A stretch of DNA of 16,125 bases from assembly GCA_001940725.1 (NCBI GenBank), contig MDVR01000146.1, positions 1 to 16,125 on the forward strand, written 5' to 3'. Shown here one piece after another: positions 8,232 to 14,862 of this stretch. Made by a program: the position numbers and the translations under genes. The notes under the pieces were generated by a model. The model was not told the origin of the DNA and did no database searches. It saw only the letters and a program-made list of their open reading frames with translations. The number at the start of each line of letters is the position of its first letter. Position 1 is the stretch's first letter. The DNA comes from Candidatus Heimdallarchaeota archaeon LC_2 (GTDB lineage Archaea; Asgardarchaeota; Heimdallarchaeia; Heimdallarchaeales; Kariarchaeaceae).

Positions 8232-8946
8232 GTGCTTTCCGAGCTTCTGAAATTTGATTATTATACCCTTCGGCAGCTATTGAATAATTCTTGGCATAGA
8301 TTATTCCACGGGATACGTTAAACATAATTTTTTTATCAAAATATTTGAGTAATGTATCAACTTTACCCCCTTGGGTCCCAAGTCCAGGAGCAAGTACAAT
8401 TCCTGAATTGAAAACCTCTGAAATTGAAGAAATTATATCCTTCGTTACATGATTCGTTGTACCTATTACAATCCCAGTTTTATGAGTATTTGCAATTTTT
8501 GCCCATTCTAAGTACGGACTATTCAACATCCACTTTGCTTGTGGATTACTCATCATGATAAGTGCTATTATACCTATACCAATTTCTTTTGAGGCAACAC
8601 ACATTTCTTCAAAATTTCCAGGATAGGGGGAAATGGTAATCAAATCAAACCCCTCCTTTTTAGAGTATTTGAGAGCTTCAACACTACTGGATCCAATATC
8701 AGACAACTTATGATCTATAATTGCAATACAATTATATTTCTTAATATAACGAGTTAATTCTTGCATCTCTTTAAGATTATATCCTAACCAAAACTGTCTA
8801 TTGGGTTTGTAAGCAACTGCATATTCAGCAGTTTCTTCTATGACCTGTTTGGCAAGATCTAATTTATTGCCTTCACGAAAATCCAGACCTACACACAATT
8901 GAGATTCATTTTCATCAATTTTATTGAATATTGTATTTGGGTCCAT
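8224..8946 (-). CDS. pyrF: orotidine 5'-phosphate decarboxylase
   Basis: It decarboxylates OMP to UMP, the last step of the pathway. The catalytic Lys-Asp pattern DHKLSDIG (78-85: D78, K80, D83) is intact, as are the early LCVGLD (17-22) with its substrate-binding aspartate, AYKPN (45-49), the phosphate loop APGLGTQGG and the final SRGIIYA. The CVGLD...YKPN style is closer to the longer group of the family than to the classic LALD...KVG archaeal type, but at 240 residues it is compact. It starts with ATG, divergent from pyrE. A TATA-like ATTAAATT (8969-8976) is about 26 nt upstream, so the transcript is probably leaderless, and a palindrome covers that box. Confidence 0.94.
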   Translation of the reverse strand: MDPNTIFNKIDENESQLCVGLDFREGNKLDLAKQVIEETAEYAVAYKPNRQFWLGYNLKEMQELTRYIKKYNCIAIIDHKLSDIGSSSVEALKYSKKEGFDLITISPYPGNFEEMCVASKEIGIGIIALIMMSNPQAKWMLNSPYLEWAKIANTHKTGIVIGTTNHVTKDIISSISEVFNSGIVLAPGLGTQGGKVDTLLKYFDKKIMFNVSRGIIYAKNYSIAAEGYNNQISEARKALN

Positions 8947-8962
8947 TTGTTGATTTTAAACA

Positions 8963-8982
8963 GTAAAGAATTTAATCTTTAC
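8963..8982. promoter_or_regulatory. palindrome over the pyrF TATA box, candidate operator
   Basis: GTAAAGA (8963-8969) and TCTTTAC (8976-8982) form a perfect 7-nt inverted repeat with a 6-nt spacer. The centre coincides with the TATA-like element expected for leaderless pyrF transcription. A repressor bound here would block TBP; this is inference. Confidence 0.4.
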
Positions 8983-9043
8983 AAAGAGATTTTAATTTAT
9001 ACTCATTTTATTAGCGAATATAGGGAAAAGCTGAGTGATTTAA

Positions 9044-9616
9044 ATGCAAGATAAACAAACTAAAGAATTATTTGACAAATTGATTTCTATCGACGCACTA
9101 AGATTTGGAGATTTTACTTTGGCTAGTGGGGCAAATTCTAAATTCTATATTGATTTGAGGTATCTACCCTCATTTCCTGATTTGTATCAAGAATTGATTA
9201 CCGCACTGTATGATAAAATCAAACACATACTTTCATTTGAAATAATAATTGGAATTCCACTTGCCGGCATTTCTTTTGCTACTTCACTAAGTTGGATAAG
9301 TCAAAAGCCTCTTCACCTTCTTAGGAAAACATCCAAATCTCATGGTTTGCAAAAATTAATTGAAGGTCCATCAATTAAAGGTAAACAAGTTTTATTGGTT
9401 GATGATCTTATATCAAGTGGCCATAGTAAAGAATATGCAATAGATGCAATAAGAGATCAAGGTGGCAAAGTTTCAAATTTATTGGTGTTAATTGATAGAA
9501 GAGAAGATAAACAATCACATTGGGAAAAAATTTGGAATGTAAAAATTAATTCTCTTTACACAGTTACTTCAGATCTTCTAGAAGATTATTACAAAAAATA
9601 TATAGAATCAAATTAA
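9044..9616 (+). CDS. pyrE: orotate phosphoribosyltransferase
   Basis: It couples orotate to PRPP to give OMP. The PRPP-binding motif VLLVDDLISSG (116-126, with D120 and D121) and the flexible catalytic loop LRKTSKSHG (93-101), which keeps the R, K, K and H of the family, are both clear. The N-terminal FGDFTLASG...FYIDLR region (21-39) is also typical. Length (190) is normal for a single-domain enzyme. A TATA-like AATATA at 9017-9022 is about 25 nt before the ATG. The gene faces away from pyrF and overlaps the convergent Mut7-C gene by 9 bp at its 3' end. Confidence 0.95.
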   Translation: MQDKQTKELFDKLISIDALRFGDFTLASGANSKFYIDLRYLPSFPDLYQELITALYDKIKHILSFEIIIGIPLAGISFATSLSWISQKPLHLLRKTSKSHGLQKLIEGPSIKGKQVLLVDDLISSGHSKEYAIDAIRDQGGKVSNLLVLIDRREDKQSHWEKIWNVKINSLYTVTSDLLEDYYKKYIESN

Positions 9617-10111
9617 AACTATTCTAATAGTATTTCTGATTTTTTTCCAATGAGACCCTTCCCAATAAATCTGATTACAATTCAAACATTTGAAGAATTG
9701 ATCATAATGTTCAAGAGACTTTTTAGGGATTATTTCAACAGTTTTATCTATAATAATTTTTAAGTTTCCATTACAAATGGAGCATCTAGCATTGTGAATT
9801 TCGGGTATATCTATCTGGACATTTTGAGTTACTAGTGAAATCAATTGTTCTTGAATTATCTTTCCATTTACTAAGATATGAGCTACTTCATTTAATTTTG
9901 CTTGTTTCGCAGTATTTAGACTTTTGGTAAATAAAAACAATTTCTTTTCTTTTGCTAGGGTTATTATCAAACTTGAAGTTAAATCAGGATCGTAATGGCA
10001 ATAATAGCCCATGATTCTCATCCATCTTGCAAGTTTTCCTAATGGCCCATCTATCAACAATTTGTTTTCTATACTTACTGTAAACGTCTTCTTAATATTC
10101 GGAATAGCCAT
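9608..10111 (-). CDS. Mut7-C (PIN-like) domain and zinc-ribbon protein
   Basis: The fold is recognised from LLIDGPLGKLARWMRIMGY (18-36), the start of the Mut7-C domain, a PIN-like putative ribonuclease module common in archaea. A zinc ribbon follows: CSIC (110-113) and CLNC (142-145), then the typical YWEGSHWKKI tail. Two points are odd. About 17 residues precede the usual start of the family. The strand that usually reads TRD near the middle is TKS here (62-64), so one conserved acidic residue of the putative active site is lost, while D21, D41 and D43 remain. Its RNA target, if any, is unknown. A perfect inverted repeat lies just upstream of the ATG. Confidence 0.88.
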   Translation of the reverse strand: MAIPNIKKTFTVSIENKLLIDGPLGKLARWMRIMGYYCHYDPDLTSSLIITLAKEKKLFLFTKSLNTAKQAKLNEVAHILVNGKIIQEQLISLVTQNVQIDIPEIHNARCSICNGNLKIIIDKTVEIIPKKSLEHYDQFFKCLNCNQIYWEGSHWKKIRNTIRIVLI

Positions 10112-10123
10112 AATAAGCGCATC

Positions 10124-10142
10124 ATAGATTGCAGTAATCTAT
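10124..10142. promoter_or_regulatory. perfect 7-5-7 inverted repeat upstream of the Mut7-C gene
   Basis: ATAGATT (10124-10130) and AATCTAT (10136-10142) are exact inverted copies around GCAGT. They lie 13-31 nt before the Mut7-C ATG, where a TATA box would be expected, and within the divergent intergenic region shared with the PIG-L gene. It may be an operator or chance. Confidence 0.3.
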
Positions 10143-10261
10143 TGAAAAATAACATTAGCTCTTCTTTAGTTTTCGTAGAGAAAAAACACTGATTGTGATT
10201 TAGAGTAATAAAATCTAGTGAAAATTATAATTTAATACCTATAGGCTGAACCAAAATTAAT

Positions 10262-10267
10262 TTTATA
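10262..10267 (+). promoter_or_regulatory. TATA box of the PIG-L deacetylase gene
   Basis: TTTATA is centred about 28 nt before the ATG at 10293, with no Shine-Dalgarno sequence between them. This fits a leaderless transcript. Confidence 0.5.
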
Positions 10268-10292
10268 GCTGATATTGGTTACTCAATTGTAA

Positions 10293-10988
10293 ATGGCTGA
10301 TTCAGAAAAAAAGACGATTATAAGTTTGTTTGCACATCCAGATGATGAATTAGGTGCGATAGGAACCCTAGCTAATCATGTAGAAAGAGGGGATCGGGTG
10401 ATAATGGCGTGGACAACTTGTGGAGAATTGACTACCCTTTTTCCCGATCTGTCTATTGAAGATGTAAAAAAAGAAAGAATTCGTCATGGTGATGAAATTC
10501 GAAAAATAGTTGGGGCAGAAAAAATTCTTTTTCTTGATCTTGGTGATGGTTATATCGAAAATACAAGAGAACAGAGAATTGCGGTGGCAAGAATGTATGC
10601 TAAAGAAAAACCTGATCTTGTAATCTCTTGGGGATTAAATAATAATCATAGTGACCATAGAAATACAGGATATCTAGCGGTTGAAGCTGTAAAATTTGCA
10701 AGAATTAACAGAATTATGCAAACAGATGATCCTCATCGTAAAAACGTCATTCTCCTCCAATATTATGAAAAGGAAAGTCATAATCCAGTAAAATACATAG
10801 ATGTAACTGATAATATTGAAAAAGCAAAAGCAGCAGCAAATTTTTATGCTGAAATTTATGATTGGAAAAATATTGATGATTGGGTCGTAAACCGTCGTCG
10901 ATATTTAGGTATGGAATCATTTACCAAATACGCTGAAAAATTCAATATGCGATTTAACATGAATAAACCAAGTAAATTTGTAATTTGA
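10293..10988 (+). CDS. PIG-L/LmbE-family deacetylase
   Basis: The N-terminal zinc motif AHPDDE (14-19) follows a hydrophobic strand, and the third ligand region HSDHR (119-123) is in place, as in zinc-dependent N-acetylglucosaminyl deacetylases such as PIG-L, MshB and BshB. At 231 residues it is a complete single-domain member. The family removes acetyl groups from sugar amines, either on GlcNAc-inositol lipids or on precursors of thiols; the substrate here is not readable. There is no signal peptide, so it should be cytosolic. It is monocistronic as far as can be seen. A link to the nearby ergothioneine genes is not implied by the pathway. Confidence 0.9.
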   Translation: MADSEKKTIISLFAHPDDELGAIGTLANHVERGDRVIMAWTTCGELTTLFPDLSIEDVKKERIRHGDEIRKIVGAEKILFLDLGDGYIENTREQRIAVARMYAKEKPDLVISWGLNNNHSDHRNTGYLAVEAVKFARINRIMQTDDPHRKNVILLQYYEKESHNPVKYIDVTDNIEKAKAAANFYAEIYDWKNIDDWVVNRRRYLGMESFTKYAEKFNMRFNMNKPSKFVI

Positions 10989-11280
10989 AATTCATTCTAA
11001 GATAGATTTACACAAATTTCTTTCTTTTAAAAAATATATAGATATGTCAAAAATATATACTTTTTGATTTAGGAGTATTCTCCTTAATTCCGTCATATTT
11101 GGTATAATTTTTTGGCCTTAAAATTAATAATGAAATAACACATAATAGTATATATTCATATAAATCTATATGTGGTAGTATAAAATAATATCTGAAATAT
11201 ATATATTAGGCAATAATTATATATATTGGAAAGTACATATATTACTTAGGATAATTACAATATGTCCTAGAGGAATGACT
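10989..11280. other. AT-rich intergenic region upstream of the Asp/His-rich gene
   Basis: No gene is visible. The stretch is dense in TATATA-like tracts, so the real TATA box cannot be picked out. It contains AATATATATA (11196-11205) and TATATATATT (11218-11227), a perfect 10-nt inverted repeat with a 12-nt spacer, and a Shine-Dalgarno-like AGAGGA at 11269-11274. Confidence 0.5.
11269..11274 (+). promoter_or_regulatory. ribosome binding site that decides the start of the Asp/His-rich gene
   Basis: AGAGGA directly abuts the first ATG (11275), too close to serve it, but is 6 nt from the second in-frame ATG at 11281. I therefore choose 11281. Confidence 0.5.
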
Positions 11281-12135
11281 ATGTCTACATATATCATCGG
11301 ATTAATTGGAATAAAAATTTGGACAACAATTTTCATGTTTTCTTTCTTTTTTGGTCTAATATTTTTTGCATTTGTATTGCTAGGGGCCTTTGGTCACGAT
11401 AGTGATACTGAAGGAGAATTAGATGGTGATGCGTCTTTTGATTTAGATGCAGATACTGATATGAATCTTGATATTCATGCAGACTTAGATACAGATTTAG
11501 ATTTACATGCTGATATTGATGCTGATATGCATTTAGATGTTCATGCAGATCTTGATACAGATTTGGATATGCATGCTGATATAGACAGTGACTTCCATCT
11601 GGAGATGGATACTGATTTTGATCATGATCTTCCATCTAGTTTGGATACTCCGTTTGAATCTCATATTGAATTTGAACACGGCGGAGATGTGGGAATTGCT
11701 CAAGATTCACATTATGAGGAAAAATCAAATTACATGATGGGTAACATATCATCATTCATGTTGATTTGGGGTCAAATAGGTTGGTTGAATAGTAATAATC
11801 TTAATGATTTAATACTATTATACGCTTTCCTAGGAGGCTTTCTAACTTCCAAATTATTTGCTTGGGTTATTGCTAATTATGCAAAAACGGTGATTGTTCC
11901 AATTCAATATATCAACAGAGGAGACGTAGGGACAGTCATCTATGGAATTGCTCCCGAAAAACCAGGTTTGGTTCATGTAACTCGTAAAGATGGAGTTATA
12001 AGTCCAATAATTGCCAGAGGTGCTTTTGGTCATGATGTTTTTGACAAAGGTGAGAAAGGTTATGTTTGGACCAAGGAAGGAGAATTGTATACTATCAATA
12101 GATCAAAAAATGATATATCAATTAGTGATATATAG
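11281..12135 (+). CDS. membrane protein with Asp/His alternating repeat and OB-fold-like C-terminal domain
   Basis: The 284 residues fall into four parts. Residues 3-36 are a long hydrophobic segment with one or two spans. Residues 40-116 are an Asp/His-rich region holding 28 Asp and 8 His in about 80 residues. Residues about 152-169 and 176-198 are two more hydrophobic segments. Residues 200-284 are a soluble domain (NRGDVGTVIYG...ARGAFGHDVFDKGEKGYVW) resembling the OB fold of NfeD/YqiJ-type membrane proteins. In the acidic region every second residue is polar, nearly always Asp, Glu or His, and the alternate residues are Leu, Ile, Ala, Thr or Met. A 22-residue unit repeats at 63-84 and 85-106. 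I infer metal binding, supported by the metallochaperone-like gene 12 bp downstream. The OB-fold match is from memory of the family. Which side of the membrane the acidic region faces is unknown. Confidence 0.8.
   Translation: MSTYIIGLIGIKIWTTIFMFSFFFGLIFFAFVLLGAFGHDSDTEGELDGDASFDLDADTDMNLDIHADLDTDLDLHADIDADMHLDVHADLDTDLDMHADIDSDFHLEMDTDFDHDLPSSLDTPFESHIEFEHGGDVGIAQDSHYEEKSNYMMGNISSFMLIWGQIGWLNSNNLNDLILLYAFLGGFLTSKLFAWVIANYAKTVIVPIQYINRGDVGTVIYGIAPEKPGLVHVTRKDGVISPIIARGAFGHDVFDKGEKGYVWTKEGELYTINRSKNDISISDI
11467..11598 (+). repeat. two tandem 66-bp coding repeats
   Basis: Units 11467-11532 and 11533-11598 encode near-identical 22-residue blocks of the form LD(I/V)HADLDTDLD(L/M)HADID followed by three or four varied residues and H. 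DNA identity is lower than protein identity, with many silent changes (CTT/TTA, GAC/GAT), so the protein pattern has been kept under selection after an older duplication. Partial units flank both sides. Confidence 0.85.
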
Positions 12136-12140
12136 AGGTT
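12135..12140 (+). promoter_or_regulatory. ribosome binding site of the HMA protein gene
   Basis: GAGGTT begins at the last base of the upstream stop codon and lies 7 nt before the ATG at 12148. This supports translation from a shared transcript with the Asp/His-rich gene. Confidence 0.6.
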
Positions 12141-12147
12141 AGTTAAA

Positions 12148-12366
12148 ATGTCTAATGAATTAAAATTAAAAATTAAGGGAATGACCTGTGGAAGCTGTTC
12201 GAATTCCATTACCGCACGTGTTTCAAAGTTTGAATTTACCGACCATGTTAATGTCGATTGGGAGGCTGGTTCTGGTACTATGGAAATCATGAAGGATTTT
12301 GAAGAAAATAAGGCTAAAGTTGTACAAATCATTGGTCAAATGGGATATGAAGTGGAAGAAGCATAG
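12148..12366 (+). CDS. heavy-metal-associated (CopZ-like) protein
   Basis: This 72-residue protein is a single HMA domain of ferredoxin-like fold. The metal loop GMTCGSC (11-17) supplies the two cysteines (C14, C17) that bind soft metals, usually Cu(I) in CopZ/Atx1 chaperones. The rest keeps the family pattern, with a late IGQMGYEVEEA tail. It carries no membrane segment and should be cytosolic. It is the second gene of a unit with the Asp/His-rich membrane protein, 12 bp after its stop and with a good ribosome binding site. A chaperone usually works with a P-type ATPase or a metal sensor, but neither is in the window, so the neighbouring membrane protein is the obvious partner to test. Confidence 0.92.
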   Translation: MSNELKLKIKGMTCGSCSNSITARVSKFEFTDHVNVDWEAGSGTMEIMKDFEENKAKVVQIIGQMGYEVEEA

Positions 12367-12398
12367 TTTTACAAGTGAAATCGACTTATGGTGTTATC

Positions 12399-13406
12399 TC
12401 AAATTTGATCCTTGGGTTTCACACACCACAAAGAATTTACAAAATATTTATTATCGTCATAAAAAAATCCTTCAACTCTAAAACCAGTTATATTGGCTAG
12501 GTTAACTATATCATCTTTTGAATATTTGTAACTGTGTTCCATAAAAATTGGTTCCCATTTCTTAAAATGAAATGCACGATCAATTTTTGTTATATTAACA
12601 ACTTGATCTTCTAGACTAATTAGGTAACTTTCCATTGCACCAGTATTGACATTATAAGGTTCGTAATGTTTAAATTTAGAGAGATCAAAATCCCCACCTA
12701 ATTCTCGATTAATTCTGCTAAGAACATTCAGATTGAATTTACTTGTAATCCCATTAGAATCATTATAAGCAGCAATCATCATATCTATATCCTTTCTCAA
12801 ATCAAAACCCATGAAAACAAAATCTCCGATTTTTAATGATCTCCATAAGGAAAAAATGAAATCTACAGCATCATCAAAATCAAAATTACCTATATTTGAC
12901 CCAAGAAATAAAACAATATTGTGCACGTCTGGTTCTCTATTACCTTTTAAATATTCCAATGCATCAAAATAATCAGCAACCAAACCTTCTGCTTTCAGAT
13001 TGGGGAAATCAGCATTGAGTGAATCAATAAGTTCTATCATTGCGCCTTCTGAAATATCAACTGGCGTATACCGTAAATCGATATTTTTTTCCAGCATTGC
13101 TTGAAGAAAGATTTTCGTCTTGTATCCATTACCAGCACCTAGTTCGATTAAATTTACTTTCTTTTTTGAAAATAATTCTGCTAATTGCTCTTTTGAATTT
13201 TCTAATGAATTATATTCTGCTCTAACCAAATAGTATTCATCAAGGTCCATGATTTCTTCATAAATGCGACTTCCAATAGCATCATACATGTATTTACTTT
13301 TCAATATTTTTTGGGTTCGCATAAATCCTAAAAATACATCCTTTGCAAATCTTGCCAACGCAGTCTCCTTATCTTCTTGTTGTAATTTGATGTATTTTGC
13401 AACCAT
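12399..13406 (-). CDS. egtD: L-histidine N-alpha-methyltransferase, ergothioneine synthesis
   Basis: EgtD trimethylates histidine with S-adenosylmethionine to give hercynine. I choose the ATG at 13406 (335 residues): a TATA box lies about 25 nt upstream, and the 15 extra residues from an upstream TTG (13451) look non-native. Family motifs are YMYDAIGSRIYEEIMDLDEYY (39-59, the histidine-binding N-terminal lobe), the SAM loop LIELGAGNGYKT (86-97), LFLGSNIGNF (166-175) whose Asn contacts the substrate in characterised EgtD, AYNDSNGITSKFNLNVL (213-229) and the substrate-binding E-x-S pair in MEHS (E290, S292). All key positions visible to me are kept. It lies downstream of egtB on the same strand, separated by 157 bp and with its own promoter. 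Its 3' end faces the HMA gene, 32 bp away. Confidence 0.93.
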   Translation of the reverse strand: MVAKYIKLQQEDKETALARFAKDVFLGFMRTQKILKSKYMYDAIGSRIYEEIMDLDEYYLVRAEYNSLENSKEQLAELFSKKKVNLIELGAGNGYKTKIFLQAMLEKNIDLRYTPVDISEGAMIELIDSLNADFPNLKAEGLVADYFDALEYLKGNREPDVHNIVLFLGSNIGNFDFDDAVDFIFSLWRSLKIGDFVFMGFDLRKDIDMMIAAYNDSNGITSKFNLNVLSRINRELGGDFDLSKFKHYEPYNVNTGAMESYLISLEDQVVNITKIDRAFHFKKWEPIFMEHSYKYSKDDIVNLANITGFRVEGFFYDDNKYFVNSLWCVKPKDQI

Positions 13407-13426
13407 TATATCACGACTAATAATTA

Positions 13427-13434
13427 GATATATC
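13427..13434 (-). promoter_or_regulatory. TATA box of egtD
   Basis: GATATATC, in the context GGATATATCTA on the minus strand, is centred about 25 nt before the ATG at 13406. The spacing supports that start over the upstream TTG and suggests a leaderless message separate from egtB. Confidence 0.5.
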
Positions 13435-13563
13435 CGAGTATTATGTGCCAAATATTGCTGGTATTAAAAAATATCATTTCGGAAATTGAATTTATGGACA
13501 ATGAGAAGATATATCAGTAGTAATTTGAGATGAATTAGAATCTGTAATTGTGTAAATGATGAT

Positions 13564-14862
13564 TTATTCAGCCAATCTAATACCTGTGAATTGCCATTGT
13601 TTATCACTTTGGAAGAAATTACGGTAACTGCTTCTAATGTGATCAATTGGTGTGACACATGAACCTCCCTTCAATACCCATTGAGCATTCATAAATTTAC
13701 CATTATATTCAGATACCCCTTCAGCTAGAACTGAGAAACCGGGGTATGGTATATAAGCAGATCCAGTCCATTCCCAAACGTCACCATACATTTGTAATAA
13801 TTTATCCCCTTCATTTGCTTTTTCTAAATCCACCGCTTTTGGATGTAGATAGCCAGTCTCAAAGAAGTTACCTTCAGATGGGGTGAGATTATATTGAAGA
13901 GATGCATTTTCCCATTCTGCTTCAATAGGTAATCTTTTACCAACAAATTTAGCATAGGCATCGGCCTCATAATATGAAACATGTGTAACTGGTTCATTGA
14001 GATTCAATTTTTTCATGCCTGCAAGTGTGAATGTGTACCACTCATCGTTTATCTTGTGCCAATGCAATGGCGACTGCCACTCATCTCTTCGAATAATATC
14101 CCAACCATCGGACAACCAAAATTTGAAATCCTGGTATACTCCTGCTTCAATCATTTTGAGGAATTCTCCATTGGTAACTAATCTATTTGCTAATTTATAA
14201 TCAGTGAGATATACTTTGTTCACAGGCATCTCATTATCAAAAGCAAAACCCCCCGACTTATTACCTATCTGACTAATTCCACCATTAAAGGAAATAAAGG
14301 TCATATCAGGAACGGGTTCATCATCTTTTTCAGAAAGAGTAGGGGTTTTTTTGTATATAGGAAACAAAGGATTTGAACCAAAATTATGTTTGATATCGGT
14401 CATCATTAATTCCTGATGTTGTTGCTCGTGATTACCACCAAGAATTGTAAAGGTTTGCAATGTTGTATTATCCTCTATACTTTCTAGTAAATTTAACATG
14501 GAATCATCAATATATTTTCTGAATTCATATACAGCAGAAACCGTTGGACGGGATAAAGTTCCCCTTCGTGGTCTTGGGAAGAACTGTCCCACATCATTGT
14601 AGTATGAATTGAAAATAAAATTATACATTTCATTCAAGGGTTTGTATGAAGAATCAAAATCTTTCAGAATAAAAGTTTCATAGAACCAAGAGACATGCGC
14701 CAGATGCCATTTAGCAGGACTAGCATCCGTCACAGCTTGGATCACATAATCCTCAGTTTCTAGAGGTTCTGCAAGAAATTCAGTTCTCTTTCTAATTCGC
14801 TTGTAGTAATCAATAAATTCAGATTTTGAATTGGGATTAGCGATATCAATTTCTTCCAACAT
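13564..14862 (-). CDS. egtB: hercynine oxygenase (ergothioneine sulfoxide synthase)
   Basis: EgtB is a non-haem iron enzyme that uses O2 to join hercynine to a thiol (gamma-glutamylcysteine or cysteine) as a sulfoxide. The N-terminal DinB-like domain holds the three iron ligands: H56 in WHLAHVSWF (52-60), and H145 and H149 in HEQQH. The motif RPRRGTLSRPT (97-107) is typical. From about residue 185 the formylglycine-generating-enzyme-like domain follows, with MYGDVWEWTG and KGGSCVTP...RSSYRNFF...FTGIRLAE at the end. The 432 residues are full length. Which sulfur donor it uses cannot be read. No egtA, egtC or egtE is in the window, so the C-S lyase must be elsewhere. OvoA-type enzymes are longer and fused to a methyltransferase, which this is not. 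A TATA-like element (14891-14898) lies about 32 nt upstream. Confidence 0.93.
   Translation of the reverse strand: MLEEIDIANPNSKSEFIDYYKRIRKRTEFLAEPLETEDYVIQAVTDASPAKWHLAHVSWFYETFILKDFDSSYKPLNEMYNFIFNSYYNDVGQFFPRPRRGTLSRPTVSAVYEFRKYIDDSMLNLLESIEDNTTLQTFTILGGNHEQQHQELMMTDIKHNFGSNPLFPIYKKTPTLSEKDDEPVPDMTFISFNGGISQIGNKSGGFAFDNEMPVNKVYLTDYKLANRLVTNGEFLKMIEAGVYQDFKFWLSDGWDIIRRDEWQSPLHWHKINDEWYTFTLAGMKKLNLNEPVTHVSYYEADAYAKFVGKRLPIEAEWENASLQYNLTPSEGNFFETGYLHPKAVDLEKANEGDKLLQMYGDVWEWTGSAYIPYPGFSVLAEGVSEYNGKFMNAQWVLKGGSCVTPIDHIRSSYRNFFQSDKQWQFTGIRLAE

Noticed and set aside
9608..10111. Toxin of a PIN-type toxin-antitoxin pair
   Set aside because: Mut7-C proteins with a zinc ribbon are not VapC toxins, and there is no small antitoxin gene beside it.
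10293..10988. A bacillithiol or mycothiol step for the PIG-L protein, linked to the ergothioneine genes
   Set aside because: No glycosyltransferase or ligase of those pathways is present, and ergothioneine synthesis needs no deacetylase.
11333..11635. Minus-strand frame with many His, Gln and Tyr residues opposite the Asp/His repeat
   Set aside because: Its composition is the mirror of the alternating Asp codons on the plus strand; there is no start signal and the plus-strand frame is clearly coding.
13407..13451. Upstream TTG start for EgtD
   Set aside because: A TATA box lies inside this stretch at the right distance from the ATG at 13406, so the extension would be promoter, not protein.
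13564..14862. OvoA (ovothiol synthase)
   Set aside because: OvoA is usually fused to a methyltransferase domain and longer; here a separate EgtD lies next door.
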